In this document: piece after piece, positions 35,447 through 43,342 of the stretch
Position numbering within the stretch: the stretch's first letter is position 1
Layout of the letters: the number at the start of each line of letters is the position of its first letter
NCBI GenBank assembly: GCA_036563615.1
Contig: DATCMB010000006.1
Location: 752,149 to 816,148 of the forward strand
Source of the DNA: Candidatus Binatia bacterium
GTDB lineage: Bacteria > Desulfobacterota > Binatia > UBA12015
Length of the DNA stretch: 64,000 bases
Direction of reading: 5' to 3'
Notes under the pieces: generated by a model
What the model was told of the DNA's origin: nothing
What the model saw: the letters and a program-made list of their open reading frames with translations, nothing else
Databases searched by the model: none
Translations under genes and position numbers: made by a program

Positions 35447-36421
35447 TCACTGCACGGCGCAGGTCTGACCCGGGCAGCGGTTCACCTCGACGGTGACGTG
35501 CGACAGGTCGATCTCGTCCTCGATCAGCCGCTTGTAGTGCTCGGGCGGGCGCGGGTCGTGCGTGACGACGCTGATCATCGCGCACAGCTGGTGGGGTCCC
35601 ACGCGCCAGAGGTGCAGGTCCGTGATGCGGTTGTCGGCGTGGCGCTCGATGCGCTGCTTCAGGCGCTCGGCGAGCTCGGGCTCGACGTCGCCGTCGAGCA
35701 GCACGCGCGAGGTGTCGCGCAAGAGCCCGATCGCCCAGCGCGCGATGATCAGCGAGCCGAGGATGCCGACGAACGGGTCCATCCACAGCCAGCCGAGGTA
35801 CTTGCCGGCGAGCAGCGCGACGATCGCGAACACCGAGGTCAGCGCGTCGGCCAGCACGTGGAAGTAGGCGGCGCGCAGGTTGTGGTCGCGGTGCTCGCGG
35901 TGCGCGCGGCGGACCACCGTGGCGTCGTCGGCGGGGCCATGCGCCTTCTCCTGATCGGGGTGCGGCGCGTCGAGCAGCCACGCCGAGACCAGGTTCACGA
36001 CCAGGCCGACGACCGCGACCAGGATCGCCTCGTTGAAGCTGATCGAGAGCGGCGAGAAGAAGCGTCCGAGCGACTCCCACGCGATCAGCACGGCGATCAC
36101 GCCGAGCACGACGGCGCTCGTGTAGCCGCCCAGCACGCCGACCTTCCAGGTGCCGAACGAGTAGCGCGCGTTGTCCGCGTGCCGCCGCGCGTACGCGTAG
36201 GCAAACGCGCTGATGCCGAGCGCCGAGGCGTGGCTCCCCATGTGCCAGCCGTCGGCGAGCAGCGCCATCGAGCCGAACAGCGACCCGGCGACGATCTCGA
36301 TCACCATCATCGCCCCGGTGAGCCAGATGACGCGCCAGGTGTTGCGCTCGGCCCGGGCGTGCTCGTCGGTCAGGTAGTTGTGGTCGTGCTGCCAGGCCTC
36401 GATCGATTCGTGCTGATGCAT
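35447..36421 (-). CDS. dmeF: CDF-family Co2+/Ni2+ exporter, DmeF-like
   Basis: 324 aa, six membrane segments. The metal site is read from LLADGWHMGSHA (DxxxH, helix II) and HVLADALTS (HxxxD, helix V), the arrangement of cation diffusion facilitators. The N-terminus MHQHESIEAWQHDHNYL with several His, and GSLFGSMALLADGWHMGSHA, closely resemble DmeF exporters of Co2+ and Ni2+. A His-containing cytosolic loop (PHPDQEKAHGP ... RRAHREHRDHN) and a C-terminal cytoplasmic domain follow. The gene stands alone between the two recombination-nuclease operons. Confidence 0.85.
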   Translation of the reverse strand: MHQHESIEAWQHDHNYLTDEHARAERNTWRVIWLTGAMMVIEIVAGSLFGSMALLADGWHMGSHASALGISAFAYAYARRHADNARYSFGTWKVGVLGGYTSAVVLGVIAVLIAWESLGRFFSPLSISFNEAILVAVVGLVVNLVSAWLLDAPHPDQEKAHGPADDATVVRRAHREHRDHNLRAAYFHVLADALTSVFAIVALLAGKYLGWLWMDPFVGILGSLIIARWAIGLLRDTSRVLLDGDVEPELAERLKQRIERHADNRITDLHLWRVGPHQLCAMISVVTHDPRPPEHYKRLIEDEIDLSHVTVEVNRCPGQTCAVQ

Positions 36422-36431
36422 GGCCGTTCTG

Positions 36432-36462
36432 GTTATCTTCGGTCCGATCCGGCGATAGTCAA
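36432..36462 (-). promoter_or_regulatory. Candidate promoter of the dmeF-like gene
   Basis: On the minus strand TTGACT (36462-36457) is a good -35 hexamer and GATAAC (36437-36432) a fair -10, with a 19-bp spacer, ending about 10 bp before the start codon. It occupies the whole 42-bp gap to the upstream gene. The long spacer would suit activation by a metal-sensing regulator, but no such gene is nearby. Confidence 0.3.
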
Positions 36463-36463
36463 G

Positions 36464-39400
36464 TCAGACGCGGAGCAGCACCGCGCGCGCCGGCTCGCCC
36501 GTCGCGCGCGCCACGGCCCGAGCATAAAGTTCTACTTGACGACGGTATCCGTCGAGCCGCCCCGCGATCTCGAGGTCGCTCTTGAAGTCGACGACGACCC
36601 AGCCCGGCGTCGGATCCTCCTCGCGGAAGGCGACGTCGACCACGCCCTCGACGAGCACGCCGTCGACCTCGAGCGTCACCGGACACTCGCGGCGGCAGGC
36701 GCCGCGCTTCGCCGCCGCGGCGGCGCGCGCGACGAGCGGGTGCGCGAGCGCGCGCTGCGCCGCGGCCGCCGCGGCCTCGACCTCTTCGTCCGAGGCGCCC
36801 AGCACGCGGCCGTGCAGCACCGCCGCGTCGGTGACGGCGGCGGCATCCGCGTCGAGCGCGACCGTCGCCAGCACCGCGTGCACGAGCGCGCCGAAGCGCT
36901 TGCCGTGCGGCCGCGCGAGATCTGCGCTCGCGACCTGCTCGACCGTCACCTCCGGCGCGACGCGCGGCTCGGCGTCGAGCGCGAGCCCGAGCGCCTCGTC
37001 GCCGCTCGGCGTGACGACGCGTACGCTCGGCGCGGCCGCCGTCGTGCGCACGCGCTCGCGCTCGGCGCGCCACGCGGCGTGCGCGACGACGCTCTGCTCG
37101 GCGCGGACGTTGCCGTCGTCGGCGGCGAGCAGCCGCTGCTGGCGGAGCCCGATGCTCTCGCGCGCGCCGAGCTCGAGCGTCGCCGGATCCCACCACACCA
37201 CGCGGTGCTCGCCGGCCTCGGGACGGTGCACGCCGGGAACGACGGTCATGCGCGGCCCGAAGGAATTCGGCGGACGCTCGAGCACGCTGTCGCGGCCGAC
37301 GCGCGGTGGGCAGCCCGGCCCCTGCGGCGCCTCGGGACGGCTCGCGCGCTCGGGCGCCGGGTAGACTGCCGGGTCGAGCGCCGACAGCCAGCCCGAGAAG
37401 CGCTCGTCGCCGATCACCGGCACGACCAGCAGGTCGCGGGCGCGCGTCGCCGCGACGTAGAGCAGGCGCGTCGCCTCCTCGCGCTCGCGCTGCATCTCGA
37501 GCTCGGCGTTGTCGAGCAGCTCGCGCGGCGAGCAGCGCGCGATGCGCATCGCGCACAGGCCGCGCGCCGCATCGACGTGGCGCTGCGGCTGCTCCGGCGT
37601 CTCGTGCGCGGTCATGTCGGCGAGGATCACGACCGGGAACTCGAGGCCCTTGGCGCGGTGCACGGTCATGATGCGAACGCCGTCGGTGCCTTCCTCGAAG
37701 ATCGGCGCCTCGCGCGCCTCGCCGTGCTCGGCCTCGTCCTCGAGCTGCTGCACGAAGGCGCGGAACGAGATCGTGCCGCGGCGCTCGGCGCGCCGCGCGA
37801 GGTCGAGCAGCCGCGCGACGTTGGCCAGCGCCTGCTCGCCGCTCGGCCAGATCGCGAACGCCGCGTGCGCGCGCGTCGCCGCGAGCAGACGCGAGATCGT
37901 GTCGGCGAGCGGACGCCGGTTGCGTCCGCGGTGCAGCTCGCGCAGCACGGCGAGCGCGCTCGCGACCTCCGCGATCGGCTGCGGCGCGTCGTCCGGTACT
38001 TGACGGAAGGGGTGCAGCGAGCCGACCGTCTCGCGGAAGGCGAGCAGGTCCGCGTCGCACAGCGCGAACAGCGGACCGCGCAGCGTCGCGTAGACCAGCA
38101 GCTCGTCGTCCGGACGCTCGACCGCGCCGAGCGCGCAGCGCAGCGCCTCGATCTCCTCGCGCTGGTGGAACGACCCGCCGCCGACCAGCAGGTGCGGCAG
38201 CTGACGCGCTTCGAGCGCGCGCGCGTAGGGCCGCGTCATGTCGCGGCCGAACGAGCGGAAGCGGCGGAACAGCACGCAGACGTGCCGCGCCTGCACCGGC
38301 ACGCGCTCGTTCGGACGCTCGCGCTCGGTCACCGTCCAGCCGCTCTTGCGCACGAGCCAGTCGACGAACGCGGCCACCGCGTCGGGCAGCGACTCCTCGA
38401 TGCGGAAGTTCGCGATCTGGCGGTCGCCGTAGGGGTAGGGCACGGGCAGCGCGACCACCGCGGGCTGCGTCGTGACGCCCTCGCGGCAGGGCTCGAGCGC
38501 GACGTACGCCGCCTGGCTCGGCGAGTCGCCGCGCATCCGCGGCGCGAACGCCGCATTCACGGCCTCCTGGATGTCCGGAACGGCGCGGAAGCTCACCGTC
38601 AAGTAGACGAGCGACGCGCCGCAGGCGAGGAGCTGCTGCTTGACGGACTCGTAGAGCGCCACGTCGGCGCGGCGGAAGCGGTAGATCGACTGCTTCGGAT
38701 CGCCGACCAGGAAGAGCTTGCCCGGCACCGGGCGCACGCGCCGCCAGTCGTCGACCGACGGATCGTCGGCCGCGAGCAGCAGCAGGATCTCGACCTGCAG
38801 CGGGTCGGTGTCCTGGAACTCGTCGACGAAGACGTGCGTGAAGCGGCGCTGCAGATCCGCGCGCACGCTCGCGTCGCCGCGCACCAGGTCGCGCGTGCGC
38901 ACCAGCAGGTCGAGAAAGTCGAGGCAGCCGGTGCGGCTCTTGAGCGCCTCGTAGGCCTCGACCACCTCCCAGAGCTCGTCGCGCAGCAGCGGCGCGAGAT
39001 CCGCGCCCGACGCGGCGACGAAGGCGTCGAGCCGCTCCTTCAGCGCGTCGCGGCGCGCGAGCAGCTCGTCGCGCGGGAAGCCGTCGTTCGTGCGGCGTCC
39101 GCGCCAGCGCCACAGCCGGTGGCGCGCGAGCTCGCGCAGACCCGCCTCGAGCGCGTCGTAGTCGCGGCCGCGCAGCGCCTCGCGGCGCTCGACGTCGCGC
39201 ACGAAGGACGCGATCTCGGCGAGCGACTTGACGAACCAGTCGTCGGGATTGCCGGACTCGGCCCAGCGCGCGAGGTCGGCGAGCTCCGTGACCAGCGCGT
39301 CGATCTCGGGCTCGCGCTCGAACGGCGTGCGCTGCCAGGGCGTCGGGAAGTCGCGCCGCTCGATCAGGCTCCAGGCCGCCGCGCGCAGCATGCCGCGGGC

Positions 39401-39916
39401 CGACTCGTCGCGGTCGGCGCGCCAGCGCAGCACGCGCCGCACGCCCTCGCGCGGCGACTCGAGCTGGCGCTCGAACCAGCGATCGAAGGCGCGCGCGAAG
39501 ATCTCGCCCGCGACGTCGTCGGCGGCGACCTCGAACAGCGGATCGATCCCCGCCTCGACCGGACGCTCGCGCAGCACGTCCGCGCAGAACGAGTGGATCG
39601 TGCCGATGCGCGCCTGCTCGAGGTGGGGCAGGGCGTCCGTCAGCCGCGCGCGCTCCTCCGCGGTCGTCTCCGGTGCCTGACGCGCGCGCTCGATCTCGCT
39701 GCGCAGCCGTAGCTTGAGCTCGCCCGCCGCGGCCTCGGTGAAGGTCAGCGCGACGATGCGGTCGAGCGTCGCGGTGCCGCTCGCGAGCAGACGCACCATG
39801 CGGCTCACGAGCGCGGTGGTCTTGCCGGTGCCGGCGGCGGCCTCGACGACCAGCGTCGCGTCGAGGTCGCGCGCGATGCGGTCGCGGGCTTCCTGGTCGG
39901 CGAGCGGGGACCTCAC
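36464..39916 (-). CDS. addA: AddA-like helicase-nuclease
   Basis: 1150 aa from a GTG overlapping the addB stop (GTGA, 39913-39916). UvrD/Rep-type SF1A motifs: AAAGTGKT at 26-33, VALTFTEAAAGELKLRLR, HVFVDEFQDTDPLQ, FLVGDPKQSIYRFRRADV, IMTVHRAKGLEFPVVILAD and LLYVAATRARDLL. The C-terminal nuclease domain is intact: VEGVVDVAF and WVVVDFKSDLE (about 1090-1112) supply Asp, Asp and Lys. With the adjacent addB this forms a complete AddAB-type double-strand-end resection enzyme, in a genome that also encodes RecBCD. No assignable extra domains. Confidence 0.88.
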   Translation of the reverse strand: MRSPLADQEARDRIARDLDATLVVEAAAGTGKTTALVSRMVRLLASGTATLDRIVALTFTEAAAGELKLRLRSEIERARQAPETTAEERARLTDALPHLEQARIGTIHSFCADVLRERPVEAGIDPLFEVAADDVAGEIFARAFDRWFERQLESPREGVRRVLRWRADRDESARGMLRAAAWSLIERRDFPTPWQRTPFEREPEIDALVTELADLARWAESGNPDDWFVKSLAEIASFVRDVERREALRGRDYDALEAGLRELARHRLWRWRGRRTNDGFPRDELLARRDALKERLDAFVAASGADLAPLLRDELWEVVEAYEALKSRTGCLDFLDLLVRTRDLVRGDASVRADLQRRFTHVFVDEFQDTDPLQVEILLLLAADDPSVDDWRRVRPVPGKLFLVGDPKQSIYRFRRADVALYESVKQQLLACGASLVYLTVSFRAVPDIQEAVNAAFAPRMRGDSPSQAAYVALEPCREGVTTQPAVVALPVPYPYGDRQIANFRIEESLPDAVAAFVDWLVRKSGWTVTERERPNERVPVQARHVCVLFRRFRSFGRDMTRPYARALEARQLPHLLVGGGSFHQREEIEALRCALGAVERPDDELLVYATLRGPLFALCDADLLAFRETVGSLHPFRQVPDDAPQPIAEVASALAVLRELHRGRNRRPLADTISRLLAATRAHAAFAIWPSGEQALANVARLLDLARRAERRGTISFRAFVQQLEDEAEHGEAREAPIFEEGTDGVRIMTVHRAKGLEFPVVILADMTAHETPEQPQRHVDAARGLCAMRIARCSPRELLDNAELEMQREREEATRLLYVAATRARDLLVVPVIGDERFSGWLSALDPAVYPAPERASRPEAPQGPGCPPRVGRDSVLERPPNSFGPRMTVVPGVHRPEAGEHRVVWWDPATLELGARESIGLRQQRLLAADDGNVRAEQSVVAHAAWRAERERVRTTAAAPSVRVVTPSGDEALGLALDAEPRVAPEVTVEQVASADLARPHGKRFGALVHAVLATVALDADAAAVTDAAVLHGRVLGASDEEVEAAAAAAQRALAHPLVARAAAAAKRGACRRECPVTLEVDGVLVEGVVDVAFREEDPTPGWVVVDFKSDLEIAGRLDGYRRQVELYARAVARATGEPARAVLLRV

Positions 39917-42900
39917 GGCATCTTCCTCAGGCGCTCGAGCGGCGCGAGCCGGTCCTTCGGCTTGCGCTGCACGCGCTGCTCCTCGTACGGCCCGCACACC
40001 GGGCGGTAGTCGCACCACCTGCACGCGCCCTCGGACGGCGCGGCGGGAAGGAAGCCTTCGGCGAGCGCGCCGCCGATGGTCTCGATCACCGTCGCCGCCG
40101 CCTCGCGCGCGCGGGCGTCGAGCGGCACGACGACGTCGGTGTAGCCGCCGTCCGCGGTGCAGTAGTAGAGGCGTCCCGACTCGACGGGCGCTTCGAGCCG
40201 CCTCTCGCAGGCGAGCGCGTAGAGCACCGGCTGCAGCACCGTGCCGCCGCCGATCACGAGCCCCGCGCTCGCGCGCGGCTTGCCGGTCTTGTGGTCGGTG
40301 ACGCGCAGCACGCCGCGCGCGTCGCGCTCGACCAGATCGATCGAGCCGCGCAGCAGAAGGCCCCCTTCGAGCGGCACGGGCTCCTTGCTGCTCGCCGGAT
40401 CCTGGTAGGAGCGCTCGCGATCGACGATCCCGAACGCGACCTCGAAGCGATCCGGGACGAAGCCGTCGGTCGCGCGCGCCGCGCGGTGCAGCCACTCGTG
40501 CAGGTCGGCGCGCATGCCGGCGATCGCGTCGTCCCAGACGCGCGGGATCGCCGGCGCGAGCTCCTCGCGCTTCTCGCCGGCGAGGCGCTCGAGCGCTTCG
40601 TCGGCGATCGCCTGGGCTTCCTCCAGCGTCTCCGGACGGACGGGCAGCAGCTCGCGGGCCTTCAAAGCGGTCAGGACCTCGTACTGCACGTCGTGGAACA
40701 GCGCGCCGCGGGTCAGCGCGTCCATGCTCTCGATCGCGACCGGCTCCTCGCGCGGCGCGAGCCGCACGAGCGCCTGCAGGAAGAAGCGGTACGGGCAGGT
40801 CGCGTAGTGCTGCAGCGCGGTGGGCGAGAACGAGCGCGCCGCGAGCTGGTGGCGGGCGAGCGCCGCGCGTCCGTGCTCGCCCGGATCGACGAGACCGTCG
40901 GACGGCAGCCAGCGCGGATGCCAGCGCCGGGCGCGGGCGCGCAGGGCGCGCTCGAGGTGCGGGTTCGTGCCGAGCAGGTAGCGCGCGGCGCCCTGCGCGG
41001 TGTGCTCGTCGACGTCGACCAGCGGCGCGAGCAGCGCCAGGTCGTACTCCGCGTCGTCGATCGCCTGCTCGGGCACCTCGGGCGCGGGCCAGCCGAGACG
41101 CGCCGATGACGCCGCGCTCGTGCGCTGCGCGAGCTCGTCGAAGCCCGGCAGGCGACCCTCCGTCGCACGCAGCGCCTCGAGCAAGTAGAACGACGGCACC
41201 CGCGCGCGCGCCTGCTCGACGTCGACCCGCGGATACGAGAGGTGCACGCGCGAGCGCGCCGCGCCGACGGCGAGACGCAGCGCGAGACGCTCCTGCGCGA
41301 CGCGCGTCGCCTGCGTCGGCAGCTTCTCGCCGTCGAGCTGCTCGCGCAGCGCGTCGGGCAGCAAGGGCTCCTCGACGATCTTGCGCGGGAAGAGCTTCTC
41401 CGCGAGCCCGGGCACGAACACGACGTCGAAGACCAGCCCGCGCGCGCTCTCCGCCGGCGCGACGAACACCGCGCCGTAGCGGCGCGGCGCGGGCGGCACC
41501 TGCAGGTCGCGTAGCTGCGGCGTCAAGACAAAACGCACCTCGTCGAGCTCGACCGGTCCGACCGGCGCGATCGGCTCGAGCTCGGCGAGCACCGTCAGCA
41601 CCGGCTCGGGGTCGCGCACCGCGGCGCGCACGAGCGCGCGCAGGTGCTCGAGCCACTCGCCCCACGACGCCCTCTCGGGCAGCGCCGCGAGACGCTCGAT
41701 CAGCGGCAGCGCGAAGGCGCGCAGGTGCGCGAGGTCCTCGAGGCGGCGCTCGCAGGCGGCGATGCGTCCCTCGTCGGCCGGATCGAGGCCCGCGCGCTGC
41801 TCCTCGATCTCGCGGGCGAGGCCGTCGAGACGCCGCTGCCAGCGCTCCTTGCTGCCGATCACCGCGGCGTCGACCAGGAGCTGCTCCCAGCGCCACGGCG
41901 CGCGCACGGTGCCCGCGCGGCGCGCGGCGGCGTCGGGATCGCCCGCGGTCGGGTCGTCGTGCTCCTCGTCCGTGGCGTGCGCGGCGTCGTCGTCGGTGCG
42001 GCCGACGTCGAGGCGCAGCAGCTCGTCGCTCGGCGGGACGAAGGAGCCGCCGTTCGCGAGCGCGGGATCCGGCACCTGGCCGAGCGACAGGTACTCGGCG
42101 AAGCGCCGTGCCGACAGCTTCTCCGCGGCGCACGCGAGCAGCGCCAGCAACGCGCGCCCGCCGGGGTGCGGACGCGTCGTGCCGCGCGCGAAGCAGGCCG
42201 GGATCGCGGCGCGCTGCAGCGCTTCTTCGAGCTGCACGCCGTAGTCGCTCGCCGCGTGCAGGAAGACGGCGATGCGGTCGAACGGCACGCCGCGCGCGGC
42301 TTCTTCCTGGATCTGGCGCGCGATCTCGACGCACTCGCGCGCGACGCCCGGCCAGCCGCGCAGCGTGACGCCCTCGTCGAGCGACGCCGGCTCGGGCGCG
42401 GTGTCGGCGAAGAGGTGCTGCTGCAGGCGCCCGAGCGAGCCTTCCGCTGCGGCGCCGGCGGCGCGCTCCGGCGCGCAGCCGAGCGCGCGCGAGAGGCGCT
42501 CGACGCCGAGCGTGTCGCCGTCGGGCGCGGTGGCGAGCGCCGCGGGCGCGCGCTCGGCGAGCGCACGGACGAGCTCGACCTCCGCCGCCGACGCGAGCGG
42601 CACGTCGAGCAGCAGCAGCGGCAGCCCGACCGGCACGGGGGCGGCCGCGTCGCGCGCCGCAGCGGTCGCGGTCGCGAGCACGCGCGCGCGGTCGGCGACC
42701 CGCAGCGCGTCGAGCTCGGCCGCGGCGGCGTCGGCGAGCTCCGCGAGGTCGCGTCCCGTGCGGCCGAGGGCGCGCAGCGCGTCGGTCCCGATGCCGCTCG
42801 TGCGCAGCTCGTCGAGCGTGCGCGCGAGCGCGGTCGCGAAGCCCGGGCGGTCGGCGACGCGGCCGAGGTAGGGCAGACGTCCTTCCTTGAGCGCCCGGTA

Positions 42901-43197
42901 GGTGGCGCGCGCCGCGACCGCGGTCAGCGACAGCTGGCTCGCCGGCGCGAGGCGCTCGCGCGCGAGGCCCGGCACCGCGAGCAGCGCCGCGAGGCGTCCG
43001 AGCGTCGTGCGGTGCACGCCGAAGCGTGCGCCGTGCGCGCGCGTCGCGTCGCGGACCAGCTCGTCCGCGGCCTGCTGGCTCGCCGCGACGACGAGCAGCT
43101 CGGCGTCGGCACGTTGCGCTTCGAGCCAGCGTGCCGCGGCGGCGGTCCGCGTCGCTGCGTCGGCGGCGACGACCAGCGACTTCGCAGGCCACGTCAC
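39913..43197 (-). CDS. addB: AddB-like nuclease subunit with Fe-S staple
   Basis: 1094 aa from a GTG start. The C-terminal PD-(D/E)XK nuclease shows GSIDLVERDARGVLRVTDHKTGKPR (about 950-975). Four cysteines fit the iron-sulfur staple of AddB: C801 in YATCPYRFF, and C1059, C1062, C1068 (CxxCx5C) near the C-terminus. The N-terminal half resembles the degenerate helicase of AddB but I see no GxGKT Walker A, so it is likely the non-motor recognition subunit as in proteobacterial AddB. addA follows with a four-base overlap. The divergent polB starts 145 bp away. Confidence 0.85.
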   Translation of the reverse strand: MTWPAKSLVVAADAATRTAAAARWLEAQRADAELLVVAASQQAADELVRDATRAHGARFGVHRTTLGRLAALLAVPGLARERLAPASQLSLTAVAARATYRALKEGRLPYLGRVADRPGFATALARTLDELRTSGIGTDALRALGRTGRDLAELADAAAAELDALRVADRARVLATATAAARDAAAPVPVGLPLLLLDVPLASAAEVELVRALAERAPAALATAPDGDTLGVERLSRALGCAPERAAGAAAEGSLGRLQQHLFADTAPEPASLDEGVTLRGWPGVARECVEIARQIQEEAARGVPFDRIAVFLHAASDYGVQLEEALQRAAIPACFARGTTRPHPGGRALLALLACAAEKLSARRFAEYLSLGQVPDPALANGGSFVPPSDELLRLDVGRTDDDAAHATDEEHDDPTAGDPDAAARRAGTVRAPWRWEQLLVDAAVIGSKERWQRRLDGLAREIEEQRAGLDPADEGRIAACERRLEDLAHLRAFALPLIERLAALPERASWGEWLEHLRALVRAAVRDPEPVLTVLAELEPIAPVGPVELDEVRFVLTPQLRDLQVPPAPRRYGAVFVAPAESARGLVFDVVFVPGLAEKLFPRKIVEEPLLPDALREQLDGEKLPTQATRVAQERLALRLAVGAARSRVHLSYPRVDVEQARARVPSFYLLEALRATEGRLPGFDELAQRTSAASSARLGWPAPEVPEQAIDDAEYDLALLAPLVDVDEHTAQGAARYLLGTNPHLERALRARARRWHPRWLPSDGLVDPGEHGRAALARHQLAARSFSPTALQHYATCPYRFFLQALVRLAPREEPVAIESMDALTRGALFHDVQYEVLTALKARELLPVRPETLEEAQAIADEALERLAGEKREELAPAIPRVWDDAIAGMRADLHEWLHRAARATDGFVPDRFEVAFGIVDRERSYQDPASSKEPVPLEGGLLLRGSIDLVERDARGVLRVTDHKTGKPRASAGLVIGGGTVLQPVLYALACERRLEAPVESGRLYYCTADGGYTDVVVPLDARAREAAATVIETIGGALAEGFLPAAPSEGACRWCDYRPVCGPYEEQRVQRKPKDRLAPLERLRKMP

Positions 43198-43342
43198 GCC
43201 GCGCTAGCTACCACGCGCGATCCGGACGCGGTATGCCGGAAGCGGCAAAACGTGGGACGCGTCCCGCTTGCCAGGCGAGCGCGAAACCCACAGGAGGACG
43301 AGGGGCGGTGGCGATCTCGAGACCAACCGCGGACGCGGAGCG

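Noticed and set aside
34742-39712. A 1656-codon open frame on the plus strand opposite recC, dmeF and addA
   Set aside because: Its composition is Arg/Ala/His/Val-rich with no family resemblance, as expected for the antisense of G+C-rich genes. The minus-strand genes there have clear motifs.
36464-43192. A continuous frame that would fuse addA to an upstream extension through addB
   Set aside because: The upstream part is the wrong reading frame of addB. The GTG at 39916 with a four-base overlap is the natural addA start.
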